The position numbers and the translations under genes are program-made. Shown one piece after another: positions 52,727 through 59,413 of a stretch of DNA of 64,000 bases. Below the pieces are notes generated by a model. That model was given only the letters and a program-made list of their open reading frames with translations. It ran no database searches and had not been told where the DNA came from. Location of the stretch: positions 1 to 64,000 of the forward strand of contig JABDFW010000007.1 in the NCBI GenBank assembly GCA_013286305.1, read 5' to 3'. Source of the stretch: Bacteroidota bacterium. GTDB lineage: Bacteria > Bacteroidota > Bacteroidia > Chitinophagales > Chitinophagaceae. Numbering within the stretch: position 1 is the stretch's first letter; the number at the start of each line of letters is the position of its first letter.

Positions 52727-53038
52727 ATGAGTGGTGTGATGTACAATACAAGTGAAAAGCCTTTTGAAAAGGATATAACGGATGTTTTGGAGGCAACTGA
52801 GTTTCCATGCAATTTAATTGTGTGGAATGATGAGGTAAATACATTTGAATGGGTGATTGAAACATTAATAGATGTTTGCGGCCATAGCCAGGAACAGGCA
52901 GAACAATGTGCTATGATAATTCACGTACAGGGAAAGTACGCCGTAAAGAACGGCGATTATGAAACCCTAAAACCTATGTGCGACAGCATTACCGAACGTG
53001 GTATTGGTGCAACCATCGAGGCAGTGGCGAATAAGTGA
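52727..53038 (+). CDS. clpS: ATP-dependent Clp protease adaptor ClpS
   Basis: A 103-residue protein with the ClpS core: NLIVWNDEVNTFEWVIETLIDVCGHSQEQAEQCAMIIHVQGKYAVKNGDYE. The Asn-Asp pair and the His of IIHVQGK correspond to the hydrophobic N-degron pocket. ClpS delivers proteins with destabilising N-termini to ClpAP. A TAATTTTG -7-like box at 52714 is very close to the ATG at 52727, so the internal ATG at 52739 (MYNTSEKPF) is a reasonable alternative start. The aat gene, which creates such N-degrons, lies 200 bases downstream. Confidence 0.95.
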   Translation: MSGVMYNTSEKPFEKDITDVLEATEFPCNLIVWNDEVNTFEWVIETLIDVCGHSQEQAEQCAMIIHVQGKYAVKNGDYETLKPMCDSITERGIGATIEAVANK

Positions 53039-53040
53039 GG

Positions 53041-53225
53041 GCGTGAAAGGTGAGAAGTGAAACGTGAAACGTGAGAGATGAAACGTGAAAAATGCGACAC
53101 TCTACGCACTTGAAAATCTGAAATCTAAAACCCGCGAATCGTACTTATAACCTCGTACCTCGTACTTGAATTGTACCTCGCGCGTGAAAATCTGAAATCG
53201 TACCTCTAACTTCGTACCTCGTACT
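53041..53225. repeat. Tandem GTGAAACGTGAAA and CGTACCTCGTACTT short repeats
   Basis: Between clpS and aat lie about five copies of GTGA(A/G)A(A/C)GTGAAA-like units, then two copies of GAAAATCTGAAAT and several of CGTACCTCGTACTT. There is no ORF. The first part resembles the repeats near dnaE and osmC. Confidence 0.75.
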
Positions 53226-53238
53226 TTATTTTATTCCC

Positions 53239-53883
53239 ATGCCTTTATACGCTTTAGATCATCGCTTATGGTTTCCTCCAGTAGGGGAAGCACTTGAGGA
53301 TGGTTTGTTGGCTATGGGCGGTGACCTTTCTGTTGACAGGTTGCTGCTTGCATACCGGAAGGGCATCTTTCCATGGTATGACGGAACATTGCCTTTATGG
53401 TGGAGTCCCGACCCGCGGTTTGTTATATTTCCCCCCGAATTGAAGGTTAGCAAGAGCATGCAGCAGCTCTTAAAACGAAAAAAGTTTTCTTTTACTGTAA
53501 ATAAAGCATTCTCAGGCGTTATAAATCAATGCAAAATAAGCGAACGCACCGGCCAGGACGGCACATGGATAACCGATGAGGTAGAGGCCGCTTATATTAA
53601 ATTGCATAAACTTGGCTATGCACACAGCGCAGAAGTATGGCTGGATGATAAACTAGCGGGAGGCTTGTACGGTATTCGTTTGGGGAAAGTATTTTTTGGC
53701 GAAAGCATGTTTAGCCTGGTAAGCAATGCGAGTAAGTACGCCTTTATAAATTATATGGATGAACTACAAAAAGAGGGCGTAACGTTGATAGATTGCCAAG
53801 TTTACACTGCCCACCTTGAAAGCCTTGGCGCAAGAATGATTGAAAGAAAGGAATTTATTAAGTTATTAGAGGCGTTAATTTGA
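53239..53883 (+). CDS. aat: Leucyl/phenylalanyl-tRNA-protein transferase
   Basis: A 214-residue protein with the Aat signature GLLAMGGDLSVDRLLLAYRKGIFPWYDG, then LPLWWSPDPRFVIFPPELKVSKSM, GTWITDEVEAAYIKLHKLGYAHSAEVW and GGLYGIRLGKVFFGESMFS. It transfers Leu or Phe from aminoacyl-tRNA to N-terminal Lys or Arg of proteins, creating N-degrons read by ClpS. The length is normal. It is the second half of a likely clpS-aat functional pair, separated by a repeat-filled spacer. Confidence 0.95.
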   Translation: MPLYALDHRLWFPPVGEALEDGLLAMGGDLSVDRLLLAYRKGIFPWYDGTLPLWWSPDPRFVIFPPELKVSKSMQQLLKRKKFSFTVNKAFSGVINQCKISERTGQDGTWITDEVEAAYIKLHKLGYAHSAEVWLDDKLAGGLYGIRLGKVFFGESMFSLVSNASKYAFINYMDELQKEGVTLIDCQVYTAHLESLGARMIERKEFIKLLEALI

Positions 53884-53912
53884 TGTTTAACGTAATTTGA
53901 ACTTCGAGTTTT

Positions 53913-54031
53913 AATCCCAACGGGATTTTATGTTTATAGAAACATTAACCCCTTCAAAACATTCGACCCCAACAGGGGTCGTATAAACCGTGCTATTCCA
54001 TTCCTATAAACATTTGAACCCTTCGGGTTCA
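53913..54031. repeat. Row of three small palindromes between two convergent genes
   Basis: AATCCCAACGGGATT (53913), CGACCCCAACAGGGGTCG (53964) and TGAACCCTTCGGGTTCA (54015) are spaced about 50 bases apart, linked by TGTTTATAGAAAC-like sequence and its complement. The row sits exactly between the convergent aat and PLP-enzyme genes. Any of the three could stop transcription, but T-runs are short. Confidence 0.8.
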
Positions 54032-54035
54032 GAAA

Positions 54036-55220
54036 CTAACTTTTATCCAACGCCTGCATTATATCATTAACAATATCGTCTATATACTCCAACCCAGCGG
54101 AAATGCGTATCAACCCGGGAGTTATGCCAACAGATAATCTTTCTGCCTCGCTTAATTTTGAATGGGTAGTGCTGGCCGGGTGCGATGCGATGCTTCTGCT
54201 GTCGCCAAGGTTAGCAGTCATGGATAACAGTTGCAGGGCATTTAAAAAATCCCTGCCAGCTTGCATGCCGCCCTTTATTTCAAAACAAACAATACCGCCG
54301 CCCGCCTTCATTTGCTTAATGGCGATATCATATTGTGGATGGCTTTGCAAAAACGGGTATTTTACCATTGATATTTTTGGGTGCCCTTCCAAAGCTTTTG
54401 CCAGTGCGAAAGCGTTTTCGCAATGGCGCTGAAGCCGTACATCCATCGTTTCAAGGCTTTTACTTAATACCCATGCATTAAACGGCGATAGTGAAGGGCC
54501 GGTATTTCTGCAGAATAAATAAATTTCTTTTACCAGGTCAGCCTTGCCAACTATCACGCCACCAAGTACCCTACCCTGCCCGTCAATCCATTTGGTGGCG
54601 GAATGTACTACCAGGTGGGCGCCAAATTTTATAGGTTCCTGTAATAAAGGTGTGGCAAAGCAATTATCAACATTTAGAATAAGGTTATGCTTTTTTGCCA
54701 ATTCTCCCGCCCACTCAAGGTCAATGATCTCTAATTGCGGGTTGGTTGGCGTTTCCAGGTAGATCATTTTAGTATTGGGCTTTACAGCTTTTTCCCATGC
54801 CTCTTTATCATCAGCAGGCACAAGCGTGCACTCAATACCAAAACGGGGCAGGTATTTGGTAACCATGGCATATGTGCTGCCAAATACTGAGCTGCAGCAT
54901 ACCAGGTGGTCGCCCTGCTTTAATAATGCAAACATGGAAGAGAATACTGCGGCCATGCCTGTAGCGGTGGCAAAACCTGCTTCCGCGCCTTCAAGCGCAA
55001 CCATCTTTGCTACAAACTCATCTACGTTCGGGTTGCTGAAACGGCTGTAAATATTGGCATCCGTTTCGTCAGCAAAGGCTGCACGCATATCTTCAGCGTC
55101 ATCAAAACAAAAGCTGCTGGTGATGAATAATGGGGTTGAGTGTTCCATCTGCTGGCTGGCAGGTGTTTGAATACGTATTGCTTTAGTAACGGGATGTAAT
55201 TCGTTCGGCTTGTCGCTCAT
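54036..55220 (-). CDS. Trans-sulfuration-type PLP enzyme (O-succinylhomoserine sulfhydrylase-like)
   Basis: A 394-residue Cys/Met-metabolism PLP enzyme. PLP Lys is in VVHSATKWIDGQGRVLGGVIVG. Other signatures are YSRFSNPNVDEFVAKMVALEGAE, ATGMAAVFSSMFALLKQGDHLV, YLETPTNPQLEI and SLGDSRS-like NLGDSRSIASHPASTTH near the C-terminus. The GQGR segment is typical of O-succinylhomoserine sulfhydrylases (MetZ), which make homocysteine directly from sulfide, but cystathionine gamma-synthase or gamma-lyase cannot be excluded by eye. It is monocistronic. Confidence 0.88.
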   Translation of the reverse strand: MSDKPNELHPVTKAIRIQTPASQQMEHSTPLFITSSFCFDDAEDMRAAFADETDANIYSRFSNPNVDEFVAKMVALEGAEAGFATATGMAAVFSSMFALLKQGDHLVCCSSVFGSTYAMVTKYLPRFGIECTLVPADDKEAWEKAVKPNTKMIYLETPTNPQLEIIDLEWAGELAKKHNLILNVDNCFATPLLQEPIKFGAHLVVHSATKWIDGQGRVLGGVIVGKADLVKEIYLFCRNTGPSLSPFNAWVLSKSLETMDVRLQRHCENAFALAKALEGHPKISMVKYPFLQSHPQYDIAIKQMKAGGGIVCFEIKGGMQAGRDFLNALQLLSMTANLGDSRSIASHPASTTHSKLSEAERLSVGITPGLIRISAGLEYIDDIVNDIMQALDKS

Positions 55221-55285
55221 TTAAATTGCTTGTTATTAATTTAATTATTGTAAGAGAATGTTTAAAATTTTACTTAAAAATACAC

Positions 55286-55372
55286 TTGGGCTAAAGCCAA
55301 TACTCGTGGTTTTAAATAACCCCAGCTTTAAAGCTGGGGTTATTTGAAGAAGGTGCGAACGGCTTTAGCCAA
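55286..55372. repeat. GGCTTTAAAGCC palindromic repeat, copy B
   Basis: A 32-bp perfect palindrome (55314-55345; half-site AAATAACCCCAGCTTT) is nested between GGGCTAAAGCC (55288) and GGCTTTAGCC (55361), which are themselves complementary. The inner part matches the 20-bp palindrome after pgi except for one base pair. It lies in the 328-base gap between the PLP-enzyme start and the OsmC stop; nothing else is evident there apart from a short TTTTCAC tract. Confidence 0.85.
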
Positions 55373-55532
55373 AAAGTATTTAGGCAGCATAAGATATTTA
55401 TAATTTTAAACAGCTTCTAAGACGCAAAAAAATAAATAGTGAAAATCAAAACCCATTTAACACCACGTCGTAATGGTTTAAGAAAACTAAACTTTAAATT
55501 CACTCATTTAAAGTTTTAATACCCGCCCAAAT

Positions 55533-55575
55533 TTTCACTTCTCACTCTTCACTTTTCACTCTTCACTTTTAACTC
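55533..55575. repeat. Tandem TTCACTTTTCACTC repeat at the OsmC 3' end
   Basis: About four copies of TTCAC(T)TTTCACTC span the OsmC stop codon; the last OsmC residues ELKVKSEK are encoded by the repeat. It is the same family as the tract before dnaE. Confidence 0.8.
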
Positions 55576-55998
55576 TTCCTCATGCACCGTAACCGTCCAT
55601 TTGATATTGGCGCCTGCTCCACGCAGGGTTGCAGCCACTGAACAGTATTTTTCTATTGATAGTTCCGCGGCGCGCTTTGCTTTATCTTCATCCACATTAC
55701 CATAAATATGAAATTCAACCCATATATCTTTCCACAAAGAGGGCTCAACACCGCTTTCCCGCTCTCCCTTTACCGCCATTTTGTATCCTTTTACATCCTG
55801 GCGCTGCTTTTTTAAAATGCTTAATACATCAATTCCGCTGCATCCTGCAAGCGCCATAAGCAATAACTGCATTGGGCGTGCGCCAAAGTTCTCCCCCCCT
55901 GTTTCGGGGCTTGTATCAATTCTTACGGTATGGCCAAGGGTATCTTTTACCTCAAAGCCATAATCGCCATTCACCCTCTCAAGCTCAACTGTGATCAT
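55549..55998 (-). CDS. OsmC-family protein
   Basis: A 149-residue protein of OsmC/YhfA size. The two conserved cysteines lie in LLMALAGCSGIDVLSILKK and IEKYCSVAATLRG. RPMQLLLMALAG is the usual entry to the central helix. OsmC-type proteins reduce organic hydroperoxides through this Cys pair; the YhfA-like subgroup has uncertain function. The final residues EEELKVKSEK come from a TTTTCACTC repeat, so the native C-terminus is probably a few residues shorter. It is monocistronic on the minus strand. Confidence 0.9.
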   Translation of the reverse strand: MITVELERVNGDYGFEVKDTLGHTVRIDTSPETGGENFGARPMQLLLMALAGCSGIDVLSILKKQRQDVKGYKMAVKGERESGVEPSLWKDIWVEFHIYGNVDEDKAKRAAELSIEKYCSVAATLRGAGANIKWTVTVHEEELKVKSEK

Positions 55999-56164
55999 AT
56001 CAATTAATTTAAAAGAGGTGCAAAGTTAAGTGAAAACGGGTGAAAGTCCATGGTCAATAGTCCATTGTCCATAGAGGTAGTACCGGGATCAGACCGGCGG
56101 TTATTGTAGGGCACGTTGTGTCCGTTTGCGCTGTATATTGTCAATCTGCAATCAGTTCAACTTG

Positions 56165-56608
56165 TTAAAACAAGGTAAGTTTCTCCCGGGCTGAATAATT
56201 AAAGGGTACAGTTATAAATATTCTGGCCTTCCCTACCCGCATTGTGCCTTTTACTTCCAGCAAAAAATCGCTGGCAAAAACGGTGGCAAGGGCATTTTTA
56301 AACATGTTTTTCATGTTAACCTGCATGTGGCTGGTTATGGCAAACTCCGACCGCCTGGATATATGCATAACCGTATCAAGATTAAATTTACCCACATAGT
56401 TGTGCTCCACATAAACATCACAATCAATTTTCCGCAGGTCAACACCAAAGTTGTTCGGGTTAAAGTAAAAAAGATCCATGCTTATGTTGGAGTGGTCAAA
56501 ACCCAGGCTGTCTATTTTAAAATTCTTCAGGTCACGGTATTCAAAAGCTTGCGGGGTTTTACAACTGAATATAAACAGGGTGGGTAAAATAACCAGGAAA
56601 TATCTCAT
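56165..56608 (-). CDS. LEA type 2-like lipoprotein
   Basis: The ORF track opens at 56686. The ATG at 56608 (or 56614) gives a good lipoprotein signal, MRYFLVILPTLFIFSC with lipobox IFSC, and 147 residues. The mature domain has FDHSNISMDLFYFNPNNFGVDLRKIDCDVYVEHNYVGKFNLD, the pattern of the LEA-2/WHy beta-sandwich fold. Such lipoproteins are common in Bacteroidota, and their role is unknown. A run of AGTCCAT/GTCCAT direct repeats (56045-56074) lies in the spacer to OsmC. Confidence 0.8.
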   Translation of the reverse strand: MRYFLVILPTLFIFSCKTPQAFEYRDLKNFKIDSLGFDHSNISMDLFYFNPNNFGVDLRKIDCDVYVEHNYVGKFNLDTVMHISRRSEFAITSHMQVNMKNMFKNALATVFASDFLLEVKGTMRVGKARIFITVPFNYSAREKLTLF

Positions 56609-56776
56609 AACCATATTTGATGCAAAATAGCGTAGAAATTTTTTTGCCAGTAAAAATCTTTTGTTAAGGGTTCGCTTCATTTTCAAAAACGCAATACGAG
56701 GGCTATTACGCAGCCTCCGGCATTTCGTTCATTTTCCCAGCCAAAAAATAATCAGGCGATTTTAAAGGAATATATT

Positions 56777-56812
56777 GGCGACGATTTTGGAAATTATCCC
56801 GCACTTTACCCC
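56777..56812. repeat. Left boundary motif of the accessory segment
   Basis: GGCGACGAT, a 16-base spacer, then CACTTTACCCC. The same two blocks occur in inverted orientation at 59598-59621 with a 4-base spacer, so together they bracket a 2.8-kb segment of small orphan genes. A 33-residue plus-strand ORF (56873-56974) between this motif and the next gene is too short to support. Confidence 0.55.
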
Positions 56813-56956
56813 TCACTAAGTAGCTGAATTACTTACACTTAATCACAAATTTTAATATTAAAAATGCTTTATATGGAAAATTTAGATAAACCTTGCATGA
56901 CCACAAAACAGGGTAAAAGCGGGGATATTAAAGAGAAGATATATACAAAAGAATCC

Positions 56957-57385
56957 TTATTTATTCCATCCTAATTTGTAAACTATGTACGCAATTATTA
57001 ACCCTGATATAATCGTAATGATAGTATTTCGGACAATTTCGGCAGTCCCATTTTTAACCCCCTCTTTGTTAGCCGGGGTAGTGACCGCTTCTTGTGTGGG
57101 TATTTGGCTTGGGTATCGGTCAGGTCGGAAATCAAAATCTTGAAATGTACTGCCGTGCCCAATTATTCCACTATTAGAACCAACGTTTATGATTTGGCTT
57201 GGGTCTGGTTTACTTTCTTCCTCTTCGCCTTCGTATTCTAAATATATGTTCGGGTGATTTTCGTATGTTGCCTTTAATCTCGCAAATTCAGTAGCATTAT
57301 ACAAAGTCTTGGTATCAACTGGCATCAAATCCCACTGATACAAATCCTTATTGTAAATCTTGACGGTAAGGGGGAATCTGGGCAT
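56957..57385 (-). CDS. Hypothetical protein with a C-terminal membrane anchor
   Basis: A 142-residue protein. The N-terminal 55 residues (MPRFPLTVKIYNKDLYQWDLMPVDTKTLYNATEFARLKATYENHPNIYLEYE) look folded and are followed by an acidic stretch (GEEEESKPDPSQ), a Gly/Pro-rich linker, and a single hydrophobic helix at about 118-138 (NTIITIISGLIIAYIVYKLG) ending in NK. This is a tail-anchored arrangement facing the cytoplasm. I recognise no family. Its ATG touches the stop of a 41-residue gene on the same strand. Confidence 0.65.
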   Translation of the reverse strand: MPRFPLTVKIYNKDLYQWDLMPVDTKTLYNATEFARLKATYENHPNIYLEYEGEEEESKPDPSQIINVGSNSGIIGHGSTFQDFDFRPDRYPSQIPTQEAVTTPANKEGVKNGTAEIVRNTIITIISGLIIAYIVYKLGWNK

Positions 57386-57511
57386 TTAAGCTTTCTTCTT
57401 TTTGGGAATTTTGGTTTTGATGCTTAGAGCAATAGCATCTTCAAAACTCATATCCAGCTTAAGGGGCTTCTCCCTTTTGCTGGATTTTTTCTTTTTAGCC
57501 TTCGTTACCAC
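57386..57511 (-). CDS. Small basic 41-residue protein, too short for the ORF track
   Basis: From GTG at 57511, the minus strand encodes MVTKAKKKKSSKREKPLKLDMSFEDAIALSIKTKIPKKKKA. An in-frame TAA lies two codons upstream, so no longer version exists. The central KPLKLDMSFEDAIALSIKTKIP resembles short Bacteroidota proteins with an L-x-F/M-(D/E)-x-x-(I/M)-x-x-(A/L) helix found next to small orphan genes, while both ends are lysine-rich. The stop is directly adjacent to the ATG of the 142-residue tail-anchored protein, so the two are probably translated together. Confidence 0.6.
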   Translation of the reverse strand: MVTKAKKKKSSKREKPLKLDMSFEDAIALSIKTKIPKKKKA

Positions 57512-57595
57512 TTTTTATTTTAAAGATATACAAAAAATTGTATGAAAGCACTAATTTGGAGTTGAAAATATTGGTTAGCGTTTAGCTTCTTGCTT

Positions 57596-57722
57596 GCTTT
57601 CTCAAAACTTGGCAGTTTTTAAAGCAACACAGGAAAGTCAGCAGTAAACGCTCATGCTAAGGAGTGGGCTTTATTGATTTGTCTATTGTATTGCAAAGGT
57701 TCTGCCAAGTACTGGAGAAAGC
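57596..57722. repeat. Imperfect 20-bp inverted repeat enclosing about 86 bases
   Basis: GCTTTCTCAAAACTTGGCAG (57596-57615) and CTGCCAAGTACTGGAGAAAG (57702-57721) pair with one bulge. A further pair, GCGTTTA (57578) and TAAACGC (57645), overlaps it. There is no ORF with recognisable features; the 45-residue extension of the next ORF reads through it. It could be a small MITE-like relic or a structured leader. Confidence 0.55.
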
Positions 57723-57798
57723 AATAGCGAAACCAAAAGTTCCACGCTATTTTTTTGCCTTAACCCGCTGTCGGAACTTACAGCCCAATACTACTAAA

Positions 57799-58230
57799 AT
57801 GAAAAAAGTAATCTTGTTCCTGGTTGCTATTTTTATCGCCAATAGCGCCTTTTCTCAATCTGATTCTACAAATGATTTGACTCCTAAATGGATACCAATA
57901 GTTGCCGCTCAAATGCAGGGTAGTAAATGGTATTACAGGTCGGATGCTGTTAGCCAAAATGAAGATGGTGTTAAAATATGGGTAAAGAATGACAGGGATG
58001 TATTGGAATGGTACGGCAAAAAGTACAAACATGTAAGCCGGGAAGATTTAACAATAATGGATTGTTCCCGTAGAAGGATGTTCATATTAACCACTATTAT
58101 ATACAACTCCAAGGGGAGCGCCGTTGCAAGCCACATGGACACAAAAGATACAGGCAAATGGCTGGATGTTGTGCCGGACACTATTTCAGAAGCCATTTTA
58201 AACATTGCCTGTAAAGAGTTTACAAAATGA
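57799..58230 (+). CDS. Surface-adhesin E-like secreted protein
   Basis: The ATG at 57799 gives 143 residues with signal MKKVILFLVAIFIANSAFSQ; the ORF track adds 45 residues of non-conserved leader. The mature domain contains WYYRSDAVSQNEDGVKIWVKND, IMDCSRRRMFILTTIIYNSKGSAV and WLDVVPDTISEAILNIACKE, with a Cys pair, matching small proteins annotated as surface-adhesin E domain. In Haemophilus protein E binds host proteins; here only the fold is implied. The stop overlaps the start of the next gene by four bases (ATGA). Confidence 0.72.
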   Translation: MKKVILFLVAIFIANSAFSQSDSTNDLTPKWIPIVAAQMQGSKWYYRSDAVSQNEDGVKIWVKNDRDVLEWYGKKYKHVSREDLTIMDCSRRRMFILTTIIYNSKGSAVASHMDTKDTGKWLDVVPDTISEAILNIACKEFTK

Positions 58231-58643
58231 AAAGAGAACGTATGAAAAAGATATTTCTTTGGTTTACTATAATTACTTTTCATGCACTATGCTACATCTC
58301 CGATCCCCACTTTTTTAATCACTTATTTTTAGATTATCCTTGGTGGGGAATTGTAATTTACATGGTAGCCTTTGAGCTATTAATGCTTTTTGTCGTAGTT
58401 ATAGTGATGTGCTTCTATGAGGGGATAGGAACATACCGCACTTTAAGAAAGGCTAAAAAAGATTTGGAAAACTTGCCCCCGGTGGAAGAAGATGAGTTAG
58501 ATAGGAAAATGCGCAGCTTAGGTAAATCAAAACCAGAACCACCGCAATATCCTGAACCGCTCATAGATTTTACTAAATCAGAAAACTATACGAAAGAAGA
58601 AATAGAAGCGGCTTGGGACGCTTTAAAAGTACCCGAAGATTAA
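58227..58643 (+). CDS. Hypothetical membrane protein
   Basis: A 138-residue protein with two hydrophobic helices (FLWFTIITFHALCYIS at about 10-25 and GIVIYMVAFELLMLFVVVIVMCFY at about 41-64). A charged C-terminal cytoplasmic domain follows, rich in Glu, Lys and Pro (KAKKDLENLPPVEEDELDRK ... EEIEAAWDALKVPED). I recognise no family. It is translationally coupled (ATGA overlap) to the adhesin E-like gene upstream, so the two are probably partners. MKRERMKK gives an alternative start six residues in. Confidence 0.65.
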   Translation: MKRERMKKIFLWFTIITFHALCYISDPHFFNHLFLDYPWWGIVIYMVAFELLMLFVVVIVMCFYEGIGTYRTLRKAKKDLENLPPVEEDELDRKMRSLGKSKPEPPQYPEPLIDFTKSENYTKEEIEAAWDALKVPED

Positions 58644-58698
58644 TTATTTAGTTAAATTGGCTTACTTAAGCCTCCCCTTGCCCATCTTGGTTACATTG

Positions 58699-58896
58699 TC
58701 AAAACGTTGTGGCTCTGTCATTTTGCGGGTGCTGAAACGATAGGAAAACAGGTCGCAAAAAACGCTCGTTGGTTGCTCCGCAATGAGGGCAAACGGGCTT
58801 ACCATCCCAAAGCTGCTTTTCTAAATAGTCCCAACATACTTTTTCATAGTGAAAGTGGTTAATTAGCTGTGGCAGGCTTTTAAATTCTAAAAACAT
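58699..58896 (-). pseudogene. Fragment of an IS1595-type transposase N-terminus
   Basis: From the internal ATG at 58896, MFLEFKSLPQLINHFHYEKVCWDYLEKQLWDGKPVCPHCGATN resembles the N-terminal zinc-ribbon region of IS1595/ISXO2-type transposases (typical wording F-K-S-L-P-x-L ... C-x-x-Y-L-E-x-x-R-W-x-G ... C-P-H-C-G). The match stops after about 45 residues. The second half of the ribbon and the DDE domain are missing and unrelated sequence follows (FLRPVFLSFQ), so it is a truncated relic. An overlapping frame reads KMTEPQRFDNVTKMGKGRLK to a stop, possibly a piece of another gene. Confidence 0.7.
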
Positions 58897-58909
58897 AATG
58901 TTGTTTTTA

Positions 58910-59413
58910 TTAGTTCTCAATTACTTTAAAATCCTCGCTAAGAATAACAGGTGCATATTCATTCCTTTTTGTTTTCTCCCTTAGCTTAGCTGCATATTCA
59001 CCATACAATGCCTTTTCCCCAAACCAATGCGGCAATCCATAAAAATGTCCTTTATAACCCTTAATTATCACTTTCCTTAAAGTCCCATTATCGCACATAT
59101 TGTTCAATGCAACTGACAATCCTACATTCATAGCTTTTTTCTTTCTTTCATCATTTTCATCTTGATATGCAGGTAATGAAGCTGCCAAAATCTCATTTGT
59201 CTGCAAAAGTTCATTATGTTTTTTTAGACAATCTAAAGCCATATCTGTCCAGCCAAATCGAACAGTCGTATTAAAAAGCGATACTAATCTTTCCTTTTGC
59301 GCTTTCAATTCCACAATCTCACGGATGTCAGGAGCGATTTTTTCTTCAAGCCCAGCAATACGATTTTGAAGCTCTTCAATTATTTCATCAACTGTTTTCT
59401 TTTCCATAATCAT
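58910..59413 (-). CDS. Hypothetical coiled-coil protein with a possible winged-helix C-terminus
   Basis: A 167-residue soluble protein. Residues 1-50 are a coiled coil (TVDEIIEELQNRIAGLEEKIAPDIREIVELKAQKERL). The C-terminal half (LSVALNNMCDNGTLRKVIIKGYKGHFYGLPHWF) has the spacing of a winged-helix domain, with a wing ending Y-G-L-P-x-W-F as in several predicted DNA-binding domains. This suggests a small DNA-binding or regulatory protein, but no named family is recognised. MIMEKK gives two possible starts, 59413 and 59407. It lies directly upstream of the transposase fragment on the same strand. Confidence 0.6.
   Translation of the reverse strand: MIMEKKTVDEIIEELQNRIAGLEEKIAPDIREIVELKAQKERLVSLFNTTVRFGWTDMALDCLKKHNELLQTNEILAASLPAYQDENDERKKKAMNVGLSVALNNMCDNGTLRKVIIKGYKGHFYGLPHWFGEKALYGEYAAKLREKTKRNEYAPVILSEDFKVIEN

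Noticed and set aside
56873-56974. 33-residue plus-strand ORF MENLDKPCMTTKQGKSGDIK and onward
   Set aside because: Too short, overlaps the 3' end of a better-supported gene, and nothing recognisable is present.
57572-57660. GTTAGCG ... GCTAA arrangement considered as an integron attC-like site
   Set aside because: The core sites do not fit RYYYAAC / GTTRRRY, and no integrase gene is visible in the window.
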